Notes: generated by a model not told the origin, from the sequence alone. A stretch of 64,000 nt of DNA from Priestia aryabhattai (GCF_023715685.1 NZ_JAMBOQ010000004.1:372001-436000), one strand, 5' to 3'. Numbered from the stretch's first letter, positions 24,598 through 34,138 are shown. Program-made: numbers and translations.

Positions 24598-25626
24598 ATG
24601 ATAAAACCTTTTGTACCTCAGTTAGTATACATTGAGCCAGGGGCAATGGAGTATCCGCTTGGTGTTCAATTAAAAGAAAAGTTTGAGAAGATGGGAATTG
24701 AGATTCGTCAAACAACTTCTCATAATCAAGTACGTAATATACCGGGAAAAAACGATTTACAAAAATACCGCAACGCTAAATCGACTTTAGTGGTTGGCGT
24801 GCGTAAAACGTTAAAATTTGATACATCTAAACCGTCAGCGGAATATGCAATACCGTTTGCAACAGGATGTATGGGGCACTGTCACTATTGTTATTTGCAA
24901 ACAACAATGGGAAGCAAACCGTATATTCGCACATACGTGAATGTTGAAGAAATATTAGATCAAGCAGAACAATATATGCAGGAAAGAGCCCCTCAAATAA
25001 CGCGTTTTGAAGCGGCTTGTACATCTGATATCGTAGGAATTGATCATTTAACGCATTCATTAAAGCGCGCTATTGAATATTTTGGGGAAAGTGAACTAGG
25101 TCAACTGCGCTTTGTGACTAAATTTCATCACGTGGATCATTTGTTGTATGCTAAGCATAATGGCCGCACGCGCTTTCGCTTTAGTATAAATGCCGATTAT
25201 GTTATTAAAAACTTTGAACCTGGTACATCTCCTCTTGATTATCGGATTGAAGCTGCTAATAAAGTCGCAAAAGCTGGATATCCACTTGGCTTTATTGTTG
25301 CTCCTATTTATATTCATGAAGGATGGCAGGAGGGATATCGTCAATTATTTGAAAAGCTTGATGCTTCTATACCTGAGGAGTCAAGAGATGATATTACATT
25401 TGAAATGATTCAACATCGCTTTACCAAGCCAGCCAAACGGGTGATCGAAAAAAACTATCCCAAAACGAAGCTTGAGATGAATGAAGAAGAGCGCCGCTAC
25501 AAATGGGGGCGTTACGGAATTGGAAAGTATGTATACGCGAAAGATGAAGAACAAGAATTAAGAGAGACATTGGAATATTACATTGATCAATATTTTCCGA
25601 ATGCGAAAATCGAGTATTTTACGTGA
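24598..25626 (+). CDS. splB: Spore photoproduct lyase
   Basis: 342 residues; AAAAGGAAG is 8 bp before ATG 24598 (ATG 24595 also possible). The radical-SAM cluster motif is CMGHCHYC, i.e. Cys-x3-Cys-x2-Cys as in SplB, within FATGCMGHCHYCYLQT. The conserved segments EAACTSDIVGIDHLTH, LRFVTKFHHVDHLL, RFSINADYV and YKWGRYGIGKYVY follow. It repairs the UV dimer 5-thyminyl-5,6-dihydrothymine in germinating spores using SAM and a [4Fe-4S] cluster. The redox Cys of B. subtilis SplB (Cys141) corresponds to the one in EAACTSD. Confidence 0.96.
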   Translation: MIKPFVPQLVYIEPGAMEYPLGVQLKEKFEKMGIEIRQTTSHNQVRNIPGKNDLQKYRNAKSTLVVGVRKTLKFDTSKPSAEYAIPFATGCMGHCHYCYLQTTMGSKPYIRTYVNVEEILDQAEQYMQERAPQITRFEAACTSDIVGIDHLTHSLKRAIEYFGESELGQLRFVTKFHHVDHLLYAKHNGRTRFRFSINADYVIKNFEPGTSPLDYRIEAANKVAKAGYPLGFIVAPIYIHEGWQEGYRQLFEKLDASIPEESRDDITFEMIQHRFTKPAKRVIEKNYPKTKLEMNEEERRYKWGRYGIGKYVYAKDEEQELRETLEYYIDQYFPNAKIEYFT

Positions 25627-25638
25627 TTATTCTACAGT

Positions 25639-25688
25639 AATTGAAAAGTTATTTTGATACGTTAGCCAAAATAGCTTTTCAATTTTTA
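25639..25688 (+). terminator. Terminator after splB
   Basis: AATTGAAAAG pairs with CTTTTCAATT, with a second inner stem TATTTTG/CAAAATA, then TTTAAT. Confidence 0.75.
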
Positions 25689-25777
25689 ATGTGAAAAATA
25701 AATTGCTTGCTAATAAGTTGAAAAAAGAGGTTATTTTTATCTCTTGTCGTATTACATACATAAGGGAGGTGACTGAG

Positions 25778-26221
25778 ATGTTAAAAAACGAAGAGTTTGT
25801 GCTAACAAAAGAGTTAACAAAAGAACAGCAAGAAGCTGCACGAAATTTTATTCACGTATTGTTCAATGCAGATTTATCTGAATTTTGGAACATATTATGT
25901 GATATCGATAAGTCTCGTATTTACGGCTTGTATGAAGCAAACCATTATTATGATTCAGATATTGAACTACATGGATTTGTACAAGAAATAAGAGATAACG
26001 TAAGAGCTGTTTATGCGCCTCTTCAAGGGCAACGGGGTATTTCGACGAAGGTTCGATATACAAACGAAGGAAAGATGTATGTATACATATTAGGAAGTGG
26101 CGAAAACCCGAAGGTATATCCAGTTGGATTAATGCCTGAAACATATATCGAAGAAGAACGTTTTTCTCAGCGGCTCCAAATTAGCATTTATAACGATGAG
26201 TTTCGGAACGTTGCCCTATAA
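25778..26221 (+). CDS. Hypothetical protein, 147 residues
   Basis: ATG 25778 with AAGGGAGGTGA 7 bp upstream; the open frame upstream has no better start. The product is soluble and mixed alpha/beta: NEEFVLTKELTKEQQEAARNF, NADLSEFWNILCDIDKSRI, and a C-terminal MYVYILGSGENPKVYPVGLM. It has no signal peptide or membrane segment. I do not recognise a family; it has the look of a conserved Bacillus protein. Stands alone between terminators. Confidence 0.7.
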   Translation: MLKNEEFVLTKELTKEQQEAARNFIHVLFNADLSEFWNILCDIDKSRIYGLYEANHYYDSDIELHGFVQEIRDNVRAVYAPLQGQRGISTKVRYTNEGKMYVYILGSGENPKVYPVGLMPETYIEEERFSQRLQISIYNDEFRNVAL

Positions 26222-26322
26222 ACAATATATAGGTGGAAAAAGAAAGAATAATAAAATTAATTTGTTAAAATAGCAATATTTGGGGTATGTAATAGGTATA
26301 ACACTAAAAAGGGGTGAAAGAA

Positions 26323-26559
26323 ATGCATTATTATCGTATTTCAGAGGGAGACCATGAAGAGTATTGTGAAACGATTCTGCTTCATGAAAAGAAATTTTGT
26401 AAAGAAACATTTCAATCTATGGTGCGAGAAGCAATGAACAATAAGCCCGGTAAAATTGACCGTGTGGATATTGTTAAATATTTAATTGGTCACCACAGTT
26501 TTCAAGTAGCCCACATCGAAGCGGGGTTTCATAGTACATACAGCGAGAAAGTGACATAA
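26323..26559 (+). CDS. Hypothetical protein, 78 residues
   Basis: ATG 26323 with AAAGGGGTGAAA upstream. The product starts MHYYRISEGDHEEYCETILL and contains two Cys, a basic central helix and DRVDIVKYLIGHHSF. Soluble, unrecognised, probably a conserved Bacillus small protein. A T-rich hairpin follows. Confidence 0.7.
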   Translation: MHYYRISEGDHEEYCETILLHEKKFCKETFQSMVREAMNNKPGKIDRVDIVKYLIGHHSFQVAHIEAGFHSTYSEKVT

Positions 26560-26576
26560 AAAATGCAGCACATCCT

Positions 26577-26620
26577 ATACAACGAACTTTTCTTTTGAAA
26601 AGGGCGCTGTATTTTTTTTT
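26577..26620 (+). terminator. Terminator
   Basis: ATACAACG pairs imperfectly with CGCTGTAT around an inner CTTTTC/GAAAAG stem, then nine Ts. Confidence 0.65.
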
Positions 26621-26734
26621 GCTAAAAATGGAATGCTTCTAAGAGTTATTCCTTTTAATGGTATAATAGTTAGTTATTGTAAGATTTATATATAAAAAAA
26701 TCACAAATGCTTTAAAGAGAAAGGGTGAGGAACT

Positions 26735-28390
26735 ATGGAAAGAGAAAGAATAGAAGAACTTGAACGAAAAATAAGCAGTTTAGAAGAAGACGTAGCCAAG
26801 CTAAAGTCGCTCGTATATAAAACGAATGCTCCTAGACCAAAAGCAGTTCACGCTCCTTCTCAGCTGCGCCAGGAGACCGCTAAACGTCCTGCTCAAACAG
26901 TAGCTAAAAGCTCACAGACGATAGAAGAACCTGTTGATTGGGAAAAAATCCTTTTTCAAACATGGCTGCCAAGAATTTTTATTTTTGTATTTATCATTGG
27001 CGTGCTATGGGGATTTAAAGCAGCCTCTGACTATGGGTTAATGAATGAAAAAGCAAAAGTTGTTCTCGGTTTTGTTGTTTCGATAGGTTTTGCTGTGACA
27101 GGTCATTTCCAAATTAAAAAGGGAAGGTTGGTGCTGGGGCAAGTACTTGTAGGAGGAGCTATTCCTATTCTCATGTTAACGACGTTTGCGATGCATAGCC
27201 TGTATCATTTAGCGGGACCAACGCTTGCTTTTATACTAAATGTGAGTTGGATTATCCTGGGGATTATCGCGACAGTCTTTTATCGTTCGCAGGCGTTAGG
27301 TATTATTAGCGCGGTGGGAGGCGTACTAGTTCCTTTTCTTATTGAAAGTAATTCGCCTAATGCCCTGGTTTTCATTGGCTATGAAACGCTTCTGTATATT
27401 GCCTTTTTATATGTGGCAGTCAAACAAAAATATTCAATTTTATATGTGCTTTCGGCGGTACTATTAAATCTTACGCTACTCATTTATTACTCGTTTGTTG
27501 GTGATAATGGTGTAAAAGAATTATTAGGTATGGCGATTCTTATTCAGCATTTATGCTTAATTTCTAGTTTTTTTCTATCACAGTCCGTGCTGCAAGTATA
27601 TGCGTTTACCCTTCTATCGAGTTTAGCGGTTACGTACGGCTGGCTACTGGCCATTTTTGACGATGGTACGACCACAATGGTGCTGCTTGCGTTAGTTATT
27701 ATTTACGCATTAGGTGTTTACGCAGTAAGAAGTTCTAAAGAGAAATTTGAATTTTTTATTACCTATTTAATTGTTGTAGTAGCGTTTTTTATTCATCAGC
27801 TCATCGATTTAAGAGAAGGAGTCATTTTATATGTTATTCAAGGGCTTGCTGTTTACTATATAGCCATGACGTATAAAAATATACTTCATCAACTATTTTC
27901 TTATACGATTTATATACTGAGCGCAACGTATATCTTAGTTACACCAATCGAACGAGTGGTGTCTCTTCCTACATTAAATTGGCTTGTTGTGTTAGCTTCT
28001 ATTCTAGTATTTATATGGATCAGCATTCAAAAAACAGAAAAAGATGAGCATGATACGTTCAAAATTGGGGGGAGTATTGTTTTTTCTATTCTTTCCTTAA
28101 TTTTCGCAACGGAAGTTACGGCCGCTGGCACCAATCATCTTTCCGCTAATCCACAAACGCTTATTATGACGGCCGTTTGGTTAGGGCTATCCATTGCTGC
28201 ATTCGTAATAGGATCACTTCAAACGTTTAAAACAGCAACGTATATCGGCGTGGGCATTTTGTTCTTAACACTCTTTAAACTCGTTTTATATGATTTACCT
28301 TTTATCCCAATGGCTATACGGGCCTTGTTATTTATCGTCTTAGGAGCTATCGGTTTAATTATCTCGCGACTATTTTATAAAAAGAAGTAG
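26735..28390 (+). CDS. DUF2339 polytopic membrane protein
   Basis: 551 residues, ribosome site AGGGTGAGG. The N-terminus is a short coiled coil (RERIEELERKISSLEEDVAKLK) and a Pro/Ala/Lys linker (about 30-70). The DUF2339 entry motif DWEKILFQTWLPRIF follows, then about 14-16 hydrophobic helices to the end. The family is widespread, of unknown function, and usually encoded alone as here. The start is clear. Confidence 0.85.
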   Translation: MERERIEELERKISSLEEDVAKLKSLVYKTNAPRPKAVHAPSQLRQETAKRPAQTVAKSSQTIEEPVDWEKILFQTWLPRIFIFVFIIGVLWGFKAASDYGLMNEKAKVVLGFVVSIGFAVTGHFQIKKGRLVLGQVLVGGAIPILMLTTFAMHSLYHLAGPTLAFILNVSWIILGIIATVFYRSQALGIISAVGGVLVPFLIESNSPNALVFIGYETLLYIAFLYVAVKQKYSILYVLSAVLLNLTLLIYYSFVGDNGVKELLGMAILIQHLCLISSFFLSQSVLQVYAFTLLSSLAVTYGWLLAIFDDGTTTMVLLALVIIYALGVYAVRSSKEKFEFFITYLIVVVAFFIHQLIDLREGVILYVIQGLAVYYIAMTYKNILHQLFSYTIYILSATYILVTPIERVVSLPTLNWLVVLASILVFIWISIQKTEKDEHDTFKIGGSIVFSILSLIFATEVTAAGTNHLSANPQTLIMTAVWLGLSIAAFVIGSLQTFKTATYIGVGILFLTLFKLVLYDLPFIPMAIRALLFIVLGAIGLIISRLFYKKK

Positions 28391-28394
28391 CTAG

Positions 28395-28425
28395 AAGCTG
28401 AAGAGAAATTCTTCAGCTTTATTTA
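28395..28425 (+). terminator. Terminator
   Basis: AAGCTGAAGA pairs with TCTTCAGCTT, followed by TATTTATT; the T tail is weak. Confidence 0.65.
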
Positions 28426-28517
28426 TTATAATATTATTATGTAAACTTGATCTTGAAGTCGTACAAAAAGTATACAATCATGTATAATGGAACAAGTGAA
28501 TTGGAGGTATACATAAA

Positions 28518-30599
28518 ATGAAATCACTTGTATTAGCAGAAAAGCCAAGTGTAGCACGTGATCTTGCGCGCGTACTTGGCAGCACACAAACAAAAAAAGG
28601 GTATATTGAAGGGCCAAAGTATGTCGTAACGTGGGCACTCGGTCATTTAGTTGAATTACAAACACCAGAGGATTATGATAACCAATATAAAACATGGCGA
28701 TTAGAAGATCTACCAATCATGCCTGAGAAAATGAAATTAAAAGTAATTCGTAAAGTGAGCTCTCAGTTTCGCACAGTATCCGATCTAGCAAAAAGAAAGG
28801 ATATTGGAGAATTAATTATTGCGACTGATGCAGGGCGTGAAGGAGAGCTTGTTGCACGCTGGATTATGGAAAAGGTGCGCTGGAACAAGCCGTTTAAACG
28901 CCTTTGGATTTCGTCTCAAACGGACAAAGCAATTCGTGATGGATTTAAACAGTTAAAACCAGGAAAAGAGTTTAATCGTTTGTATGACTCAGCGGTTTGC
29001 CGTTCAGAAGCCGATTGGCTTATCGGTTTAAACGTCACGAGAGCGTTAACGACTAAATACGAAGAACCATTATCGGCAGGACGGGTCCAAACACCGACGC
29101 TTGCGATGATAATTGAGCGTGAACAGGTAATCAACACATTCAAACCTAGTGAATATTGGACGCTTACAGCTCAGTTTTCATCGTTTGAAGCAGCTTGGCA
29201 AAAGGGCAACGAAAAGCGCATTTTTGATGAAAAATGTGCAAAAGAACTGCACTCAAAATTATCAGGTGAAGCAGTTGTGAAAACAATCAAGCGCAAAATG
29301 CATAAAGAAGCGCAGCCGCTTCCTTATGACTTAAATGAACTGCAGCGAGATGCTAACAAACGCTTTAACTTCTCTGCTAAGAAGACATTAAATGTACTTC
29401 AAAAGTTATATGAACAGCATAAGTTAGTAACGTATCCACGTACAGATTCTCGTTATTTAACAACAGATATGGTTTCCACAATGAAAGAGCGTTTGGAAAG
29501 TATCTCTGCTGTATATAAAGAAGAGGTTCGTCCAATTTTAAGAAATGCGCAGCTGCCAAAGCGAGTGGTTAATAACGAAAAAGTAAGTGATCACCATGCT
29601 ATTATCGTAACGGATCAGCCTGTGTTCTTACAGGACTTATCAGCAGATGAACGAAAGCTGTATGACTTAATTGCAAAGCGATTTATTTCATTATTTTATC
29701 CTGCATATGAGTATGAAGTGGTCAAAGCAGAGCTTGAAGTAAATGGGGAACAGTTAGTAGCAAGCGGAAAGCAAGTCGTAAATGCAGGCTTTAAAAAAGT
29801 TTCTGGTGGAGAATCAGAAGCAACGGTGAAGCTACCTGATATCAAAGAAGGCAGCAAGCTGCTCATTCAGGATGTAACAATGAAAAGTGCATTTACAGAG
29901 CCACCGCAGCGCTACACAGAAGCAGATCTTCTTGGACAAATGGAAAAACATAATTTAGGTACGCCGGCAACACGTGCAGATATCATTGAAAAGCTTTTGC
30001 AAAATGAATCCATTGATCGCCAAAATAACCGTCTGCATGCAACTAAAAAAGGAAAGCAGCTGATTGACCTAGTAGCGGATGAGTTAAAGTCGCCTGAGCT
30101 TACGGCTAAGTGGGAACGTGACTTAGAAGCAATTGCCAAAGGCAAAGGAAATGCAAAAGAGTTTTTAACAAATATTCGCGAACAAACAGAAAAGCTTGTT
30201 AGGCAAGTAAAAACAAGTAATCAAACGTACAAACCCCATAATTTAACGGGCTCTAAATGTCCGGAATGCGGTTCGTTCTTGAAAGAAAAGAAAACAAAGC
30301 AAGGAAGAGTGCTTGTTTGTTCAAGCCTTGAGTGCAGCTATAGACGCGCGAAGGACCCTAAACTATCGAATCGACGCTGTCCGCAGTGTCATAAGCGAAT
30401 GGAAATTCACTCTGGAAAAGCAGGGATGTATTTCCAATGTCGTTCATGTCAAGTAGCGGAAAAAGCTGAGGACAAAAAGAAAAAGATTTCAAAACGAGAG
30501 GAACGAAAGCTTCTGAACAAATACAACGATGACGGAGCATTTGGTTCAAGCTTGGGTGATGCTTTGAAACAAGCTCTCCAAGATAAAGAAGATAAGTAA
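28518..30599 (+). CDS. topB: DNA topoisomerase III
   Basis: 693 residues with GGAGG upstream. Type IA layout: Toprim domain (SLVLAEKPSVARDLARVLG, ATDAGREGELVARWI with the DxD-like acidic residues), the domain II-IV region with LSAGRVQTPTLAMI, and the active-site Tyr at about residue 306 in TYPRTDSRYL. The late core has NLGTPATRADIIEKL. The C-terminus carries zinc-ribbon pairs (CPECG...C..C and CPQCH...C..C) and a Lys-rich tail. It relaxes and decatenates single-strand-containing DNA. Length matches Bacillus TopB plus its zinc tail. Confidence 0.96.
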   Translation: MKSLVLAEKPSVARDLARVLGSTQTKKGYIEGPKYVVTWALGHLVELQTPEDYDNQYKTWRLEDLPIMPEKMKLKVIRKVSSQFRTVSDLAKRKDIGELIIATDAGREGELVARWIMEKVRWNKPFKRLWISSQTDKAIRDGFKQLKPGKEFNRLYDSAVCRSEADWLIGLNVTRALTTKYEEPLSAGRVQTPTLAMIIEREQVINTFKPSEYWTLTAQFSSFEAAWQKGNEKRIFDEKCAKELHSKLSGEAVVKTIKRKMHKEAQPLPYDLNELQRDANKRFNFSAKKTLNVLQKLYEQHKLVTYPRTDSRYLTTDMVSTMKERLESISAVYKEEVRPILRNAQLPKRVVNNEKVSDHHAIIVTDQPVFLQDLSADERKLYDLIAKRFISLFYPAYEYEVVKAELEVNGEQLVASGKQVVNAGFKKVSGGESEATVKLPDIKEGSKLLIQDVTMKSAFTEPPQRYTEADLLGQMEKHNLGTPATRADIIEKLLQNESIDRQNNRLHATKKGKQLIDLVADELKSPELTAKWERDLEAIAKGKGNAKEFLTNIREQTEKLVRQVKTSNQTYKPHNLTGSKCPECGSFLKEKKTKQGRVLVCSSLECSYRRAKDPKLSNRRCPQCHKRMEIHSGKAGMYFQCRSCQVAEKAEDKKKKISKREERKLLNKYNDDGAFGSSLGDALKQALQDKEDK

Positions 30600-30603
30600 C
30601 GTA

Positions 30604-30636
30604 GAAAAGTGCGATACCGCTGTATCGCACTTTTTG
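30604..30636 (+). terminator. Terminator of topB
   Basis: AAAGTGCGATAC pairs with GTATCGCACTTT, then TTGG. Confidence 0.85.
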
Positions 30637-30681
30637 GTATAATATGGTTTGTTCGATAAGTAAACAAGGTGGCATGGAGCA

Positions 30682-31149
30682 ATGAAAAAAAGAAGCAGGG
30701 GAACGGATCGTTTAATCGCATTTTTTATAACAGGAGCAATGGTACTAATCATTTTAGCTATCTTAATGGGAAGCTACTTTTTTGGTTTTATAGGCTTTGT
30801 TAGAGTGATGGGAGTCGAATATGAGTCTTACTGGGCTATTTGTCTATTTCTACTTTTTATTTTTATCTTTGGCTCTATCACAGAGCTTTTTTCAAAGGCA
30901 CTTATTTTTTAAATAAAGAATGCTGGACTGAATAAACTCTTATTTGTAACACTTGTAGCTTTTGTTGATATATTCTTTACTTTTCTAGCGGTTTATATAG
31001 CAGACTTGCTTGTGAGTGGAATTTCTGTATCTATTTTAGCGATAACTCTTTTATCCGTCTTATTTTTTTGTTGGAGAATGCATTGGATAGTGAGTTTCTA
31101 CGTAAAAAATAAGCTGATGAAAAAACTCATCAGCAAACGCACGTTGTGA
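30682..31149 (+). pseudogene. YvrL-like (Pfam YrvL) regulatory membrane protein, nonsense mutation
   Basis: The frame 30682-30909 encodes MKKRSRGTDRLIAFF and two helices (GSYFFGFIGFVRVMGVEYES, then FIFIFGSITELFSKALIF). TAA at 30910 stops it. The same frame then stays open for 78 more codons (IKNAGLNKLLFVTLVAFVDIFFTF...) with two further helices, to TGA at 31147. The full 155-codon reading has the length and four-helix pattern of the YrvL/YvrL family; YvrL of B. subtilis represses the SigO-RsoA sigma system. No such sigma genes are in this window. One point change restores the frame, so the loss is recent or a sequencing error. Confidence 0.6.
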
Positions 31150-31241
31150 TATTCACAAGCAAGAAAAGTGCAGCTAAAAAACGTGTTATATCAAGTGTTG
31201 AAGCTATATGAATCAGCCTGTAACATATTTTTTTGAAAAAG

Positions 31242-31348
31242 TATGTGATTTTTTTCACATATCTCTTGAAAAAGAACAAACATGTTTGTATAATAAGAAT
31301 TGTAAAAGATATGTGAAACATTTCACAATATATGTGAAAAACTTCACA
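31242..31348 (+). promoter_or_regulatory. Redox-type promoter of nox with three TGTGA-N6-TCACA boxes
   Basis: A sigma-A promoter, TTGAAA (31266-31271), 17 bp, TATAAT (31289-31294), is flanked by three palindromes. Box 1 TGTGATTTTTTTCACA (31244-31259) lies just upstream of -35. Boxes 2 TGTGAAACATTTCACA (31312-31327) and 3 (31333-31348) lie in the leader, 21 bp apart. The spacing puts boxes 2 and 3 on one face of the helix. They fit the Rex consensus (TTGTGAA-N4-TTCACAA) and the Fnr consensus (TGTGA-N6-TCACA). Sites overlapping the leader suggest repression. Confidence 0.75.
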
Positions 31349-31386
31349 ATAATATATTTTCTATAATCCTAAGGGGGATATCATCT

Positions 31387-32721
31387 ATGAAAATTGCAGT
31401 AGTAGGGTGTACACATGCAGGAACAGCAGCAGTAAAAAACATGGCAGAACTTTATCCAGAAGCTAAAATTACAGTTTATGAGCGAAATGATAATGTTTCA
31501 TTTTTGTCTTGTGGAATTGCGCTCTATGTAGGAGGGGTCGTAAAAGATGCAAATGGTTTATTTTACTCTTCCCCGTCTGAATTGCAAGAGATGGTTGTAA
31601 ATATGAAAATGAAACATGAAGTTACAAATATTGATACAGATGGTAAAAAAATAGCTGTACGAAATTTAGAAACAAACGAAGAATTTGAAGATACATTTGA
31701 TAAATTAGTTATGACAACTGGATCATGGCCGATTATTCCAAACCTTGAAGGCATCGATTTAAATAATGTTTTGCTTTGCAAAAACTATCAGCATGCCAAT
31801 CATATCATTGAAAAAGCGAAACAAGCGAAGAAAATAGCCGTAATTGGTGCGGGTTATATTGGTGCAGAATTAGTAGAAGCCTTCGAAGTGTATGGGAAAG
31901 AAGTCACGTTTATTGATAGTGCCGATCGCATTTTAAATAAATATCTTGATCCAGAATTTACGAACCTAATGGAAACTGAGTTTGAAAATCGCGGAGTTAC
32001 ATTAGCATTAAACCAAGCGGTCACTAAGTTTGTAGGCAGTGAGGGATCTGTTGAAAAAGTAGTGACAACTGAAGGTGAATACGAAGCAGATCTTGTTATT
32101 CTGTGTGTTGGCTTCCGTCCAAATACAGATTTAGTAAAAGGGCAGGTAGACATGCTTCCAAACGGCGCCATTGTGGTTGATGAATATATGCAAACAAGCA
32201 AAAAAGATATATTTGCTGCCGGAGATAGCTGCGCTATTTACTACAATCCGATTAAAAAACATGCTTATATTCCGCTTGCTACAAATGCGGTTAGAATGGG
32301 AACATTAGTAGCTCAAAACCTTGTTAAGCCGACGATTAAGTATATGGGAACACAAGGAACATCAGGGTTGCATATTTATGATTACAATGTTGCATCTACC
32401 GGCATAACAGAAACAGCAGCTTCTCTTTTTGACATGAATGTGAAAAGCATCACAATCTCAGAGAATAACCGACCGGAATTTATGCCAACGTACGAAAATA
32501 TTACGTTAAAAGTAGTATACGAAGAAGAAACGAGACGAATTGTAGGCGCCCAGGTTATTTCCAAAATTGATGCTACTCAAGCAATTAACACATTGTCTGT
32601 ATGCGTACAACAGGAAATGACCATCGACGAGCTTGGATTTATGGACTTTTTCTTTCAACCGCACTTTAATAAGCCTTGGCATTTCTTAAATCAAGCAGGC
32701 CTTCAAGCGCTTCAAGCATAA
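31387..32721 (+). CDS. nox: Water-forming NADH oxidase (Nox2 type)
   Basis: 444 residues, ribosome site AAGGGGGAT. FAD-binding GxGxxG variant at the start (MKIAVVGCTHAGTAAVKN), single redox Cys 42 in SFLSCGIALYVGG, the NAD-binding motif AVIGAGYIGAELVEAF and the FAD block IFAAGDSCAIYY. The C-terminal dimerisation domain has the late block LGFMDFFFQPHFNKPWH. The whole pattern follows the streptococcal/lactobacillal Nox rather than CoA-disulfide reductase. It reduces O2 to water with NADH through a Cys-sulfenic acid, restoring NAD+. Regulation by redox boxes upstream fits that role. Confidence 0.92.
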   Translation: MKIAVVGCTHAGTAAVKNMAELYPEAKITVYERNDNVSFLSCGIALYVGGVVKDANGLFYSSPSELQEMVVNMKMKHEVTNIDTDGKKIAVRNLETNEEFEDTFDKLVMTTGSWPIIPNLEGIDLNNVLLCKNYQHANHIIEKAKQAKKIAVIGAGYIGAELVEAFEVYGKEVTFIDSADRILNKYLDPEFTNLMETEFENRGVTLALNQAVTKFVGSEGSVEKVVTTEGEYEADLVILCVGFRPNTDLVKGQVDMLPNGAIVVDEYMQTSKKDIFAAGDSCAIYYNPIKKHAYIPLATNAVRMGTLVAQNLVKPTIKYMGTQGTSGLHIYDYNVASTGITETAASLFDMNVKSITISENNRPEFMPTYENITLKVVYEEETRRIVGAQVISKIDATQAINTLSVCVQQEMTIDELGFMDFFFQPHFNKPWHFLNQAGLQALQA

Positions 32722-32750
32722 AAAAGCAGGTGACTACCTGCTTTTTTTAT
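32721..32750. terminator. Bidirectional terminator
   Basis: AAAAAGCAGGT pairs with ACCTGCTTTTT, loop GACT. Shared by nox and the convergent ger pseudogene. Confidence 0.88.
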
Positions 32751-33882
32751 GTGGATTTTATTATCTTTTTTACTTTTATTTTAGTAGGTCTAAAGCGGAT
32801 CCAGCCTATGATAAGAAGGATAAAAGGATATAAAGCCCCTACGAAAAAACTATAGGGAATCCACGTTTTTGTATCCCATTCCTTTTGATAAGAAACGCTT
32901 GGATACACGATAAGGGAAAGAGTAATCATGATGAGTGCCACTGGAAAAGAAAATAGTTTGTAATCTGTTATATGAAATACATTGGCAAACCCAAAAAGAG
33001 TAGCGTAAAAGTAAATGCAAAGCTTAAAAAAGAGAGTAATAAACCACAAAATAGCAATGACTACTTCAATTCCTTGAAGAAAGTTTCCTACATCAATTCT
33101 TCTTCCTAATTCATAGCTTGGAAACATTGTGATTTGGGAGTAATAAGGACCAAGTACTAAAATTCCGAGTGAAATTAACGTCACCCTCACCATTCCACCG
33201 GCTATATTACCTATATAAAAAGATTGAGTTGCCTTTCTCGTGTCTGGTGTGTGTGAAGGGAAAATCATAAGCAGAATGGTATAAATCAAGGAACTCATGC
33301 TCAAAAACGTTAAAACAGCACGAATAAAAGCTTTTGGATGTATTTCGAACACGGGCTGAATATGCTCTATTTTAATTTGAGGGATCATAGATAAAATAAG
33401 AAGCCCAAATAATCAGACAAACCAAGGAAATAAAATCTCTGTACTTCGTGCCATAACTTCTATTCCTAGGCGCACTCCTACGATGACCACACCCATAAAT
33501 GCAATGTGGATGGCTGTAAGCGGCGTGTAAGGAAGAATTTGAGCGGTAAGAAAATTCCCTACATAGTAAAGAACTTGACTGCTGATAAATAAATTGGATA
33601 ACACAAAAACAGCAGAACAATCTTTCCAAATATTTTGCCTGAAATTTTTTCGTTCATTTCTATAAGCTTAAGCGTTGGAAACATTTTTCCCAGTGAGGTA
33701 AAAAGCAAAACTAAGCCAATTCCTGATGCTACTCCAAAGAGTGCTGCAATCCAGGCATCTTGATGAGCATCAGCTGTAATAGCGGCAGGCACAACAATAA
33801 TCGTGCTTCCAATGCTATATAAAGTTACCAGCTTGCGAAACTGCACAGCTGAAATGTTGATTTCATTAAGCAAAATGAGCAC
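32747..33882 (-). pseudogene. Spore germination permease (GerAB family), decayed
   Basis: Reading from 33882 leftward: the N-terminal frame (INISAVQFRKLVTLYSIGSTI...) runs into the run of Ts near 33607, where loss of one T shifts the frame. The second frame continues VLSNLFISSQVLYYVGNFL to FPWFV. A TGA at 33413-33415 interrupts, then the same frame goes on (LFGLLILSMIPQIKIEH...) to the end at 32747. Restored, it is a full-length B subunit of about 378 residues with ten helices. Two separate lesions show it is not functional. No A or C subunit is present beside it. Confidence 0.85.
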
Positions 33883-33904
33883 ATCCTTGTGCCATATACA
33901 CTAA

Positions 33905-34138
33905 TTAAGTAATCCAACAGAATAATAAGTGACTTAAAGGTTGAAACATTACTTCTATCCAATCAGAAGGGTTCGGTAAAGGCAGCCGAAAGATTTTTGC
34001 AATAGCTATCATGATACTGATTGTCATGAACACAATAAAAATTTTCCGTTCCTTTTTATGAGAGTGTTGAGGTAATCTTTTTATTTCCATCCATATAATC
34101 CCTGCGCAAATGATCAAAAAGGAAAGAAACAAGTGCAT
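33905..34138 (-). CDS. Small two-helix protein, germinant receptor D-like
   Basis: 77 residues, hydrophobic helices at about 3-17 and 33-49, with a basic loop (KRLPQHSHKKERK) and C-terminal amphipathic stretch LPNPSDWIEVMFQPL. It lies 22 bp upstream of the decayed GerAB gene on the same strand. Two-helix D proteins are encoded in several Bacillus ger operons and modulate receptor function; this matches in size, topology and position. No clear ribosome site precedes the ATG, so it may itself be silent. Assignment is moderate. Confidence 0.5.
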   Translation of the reverse strand: MHLFLSFLIICAGIIWMEIKRLPQHSHKKERKIFIVFMTISIMIAIAKIFRLPLPNPSDWIEVMFQPLSHLLFCWIT

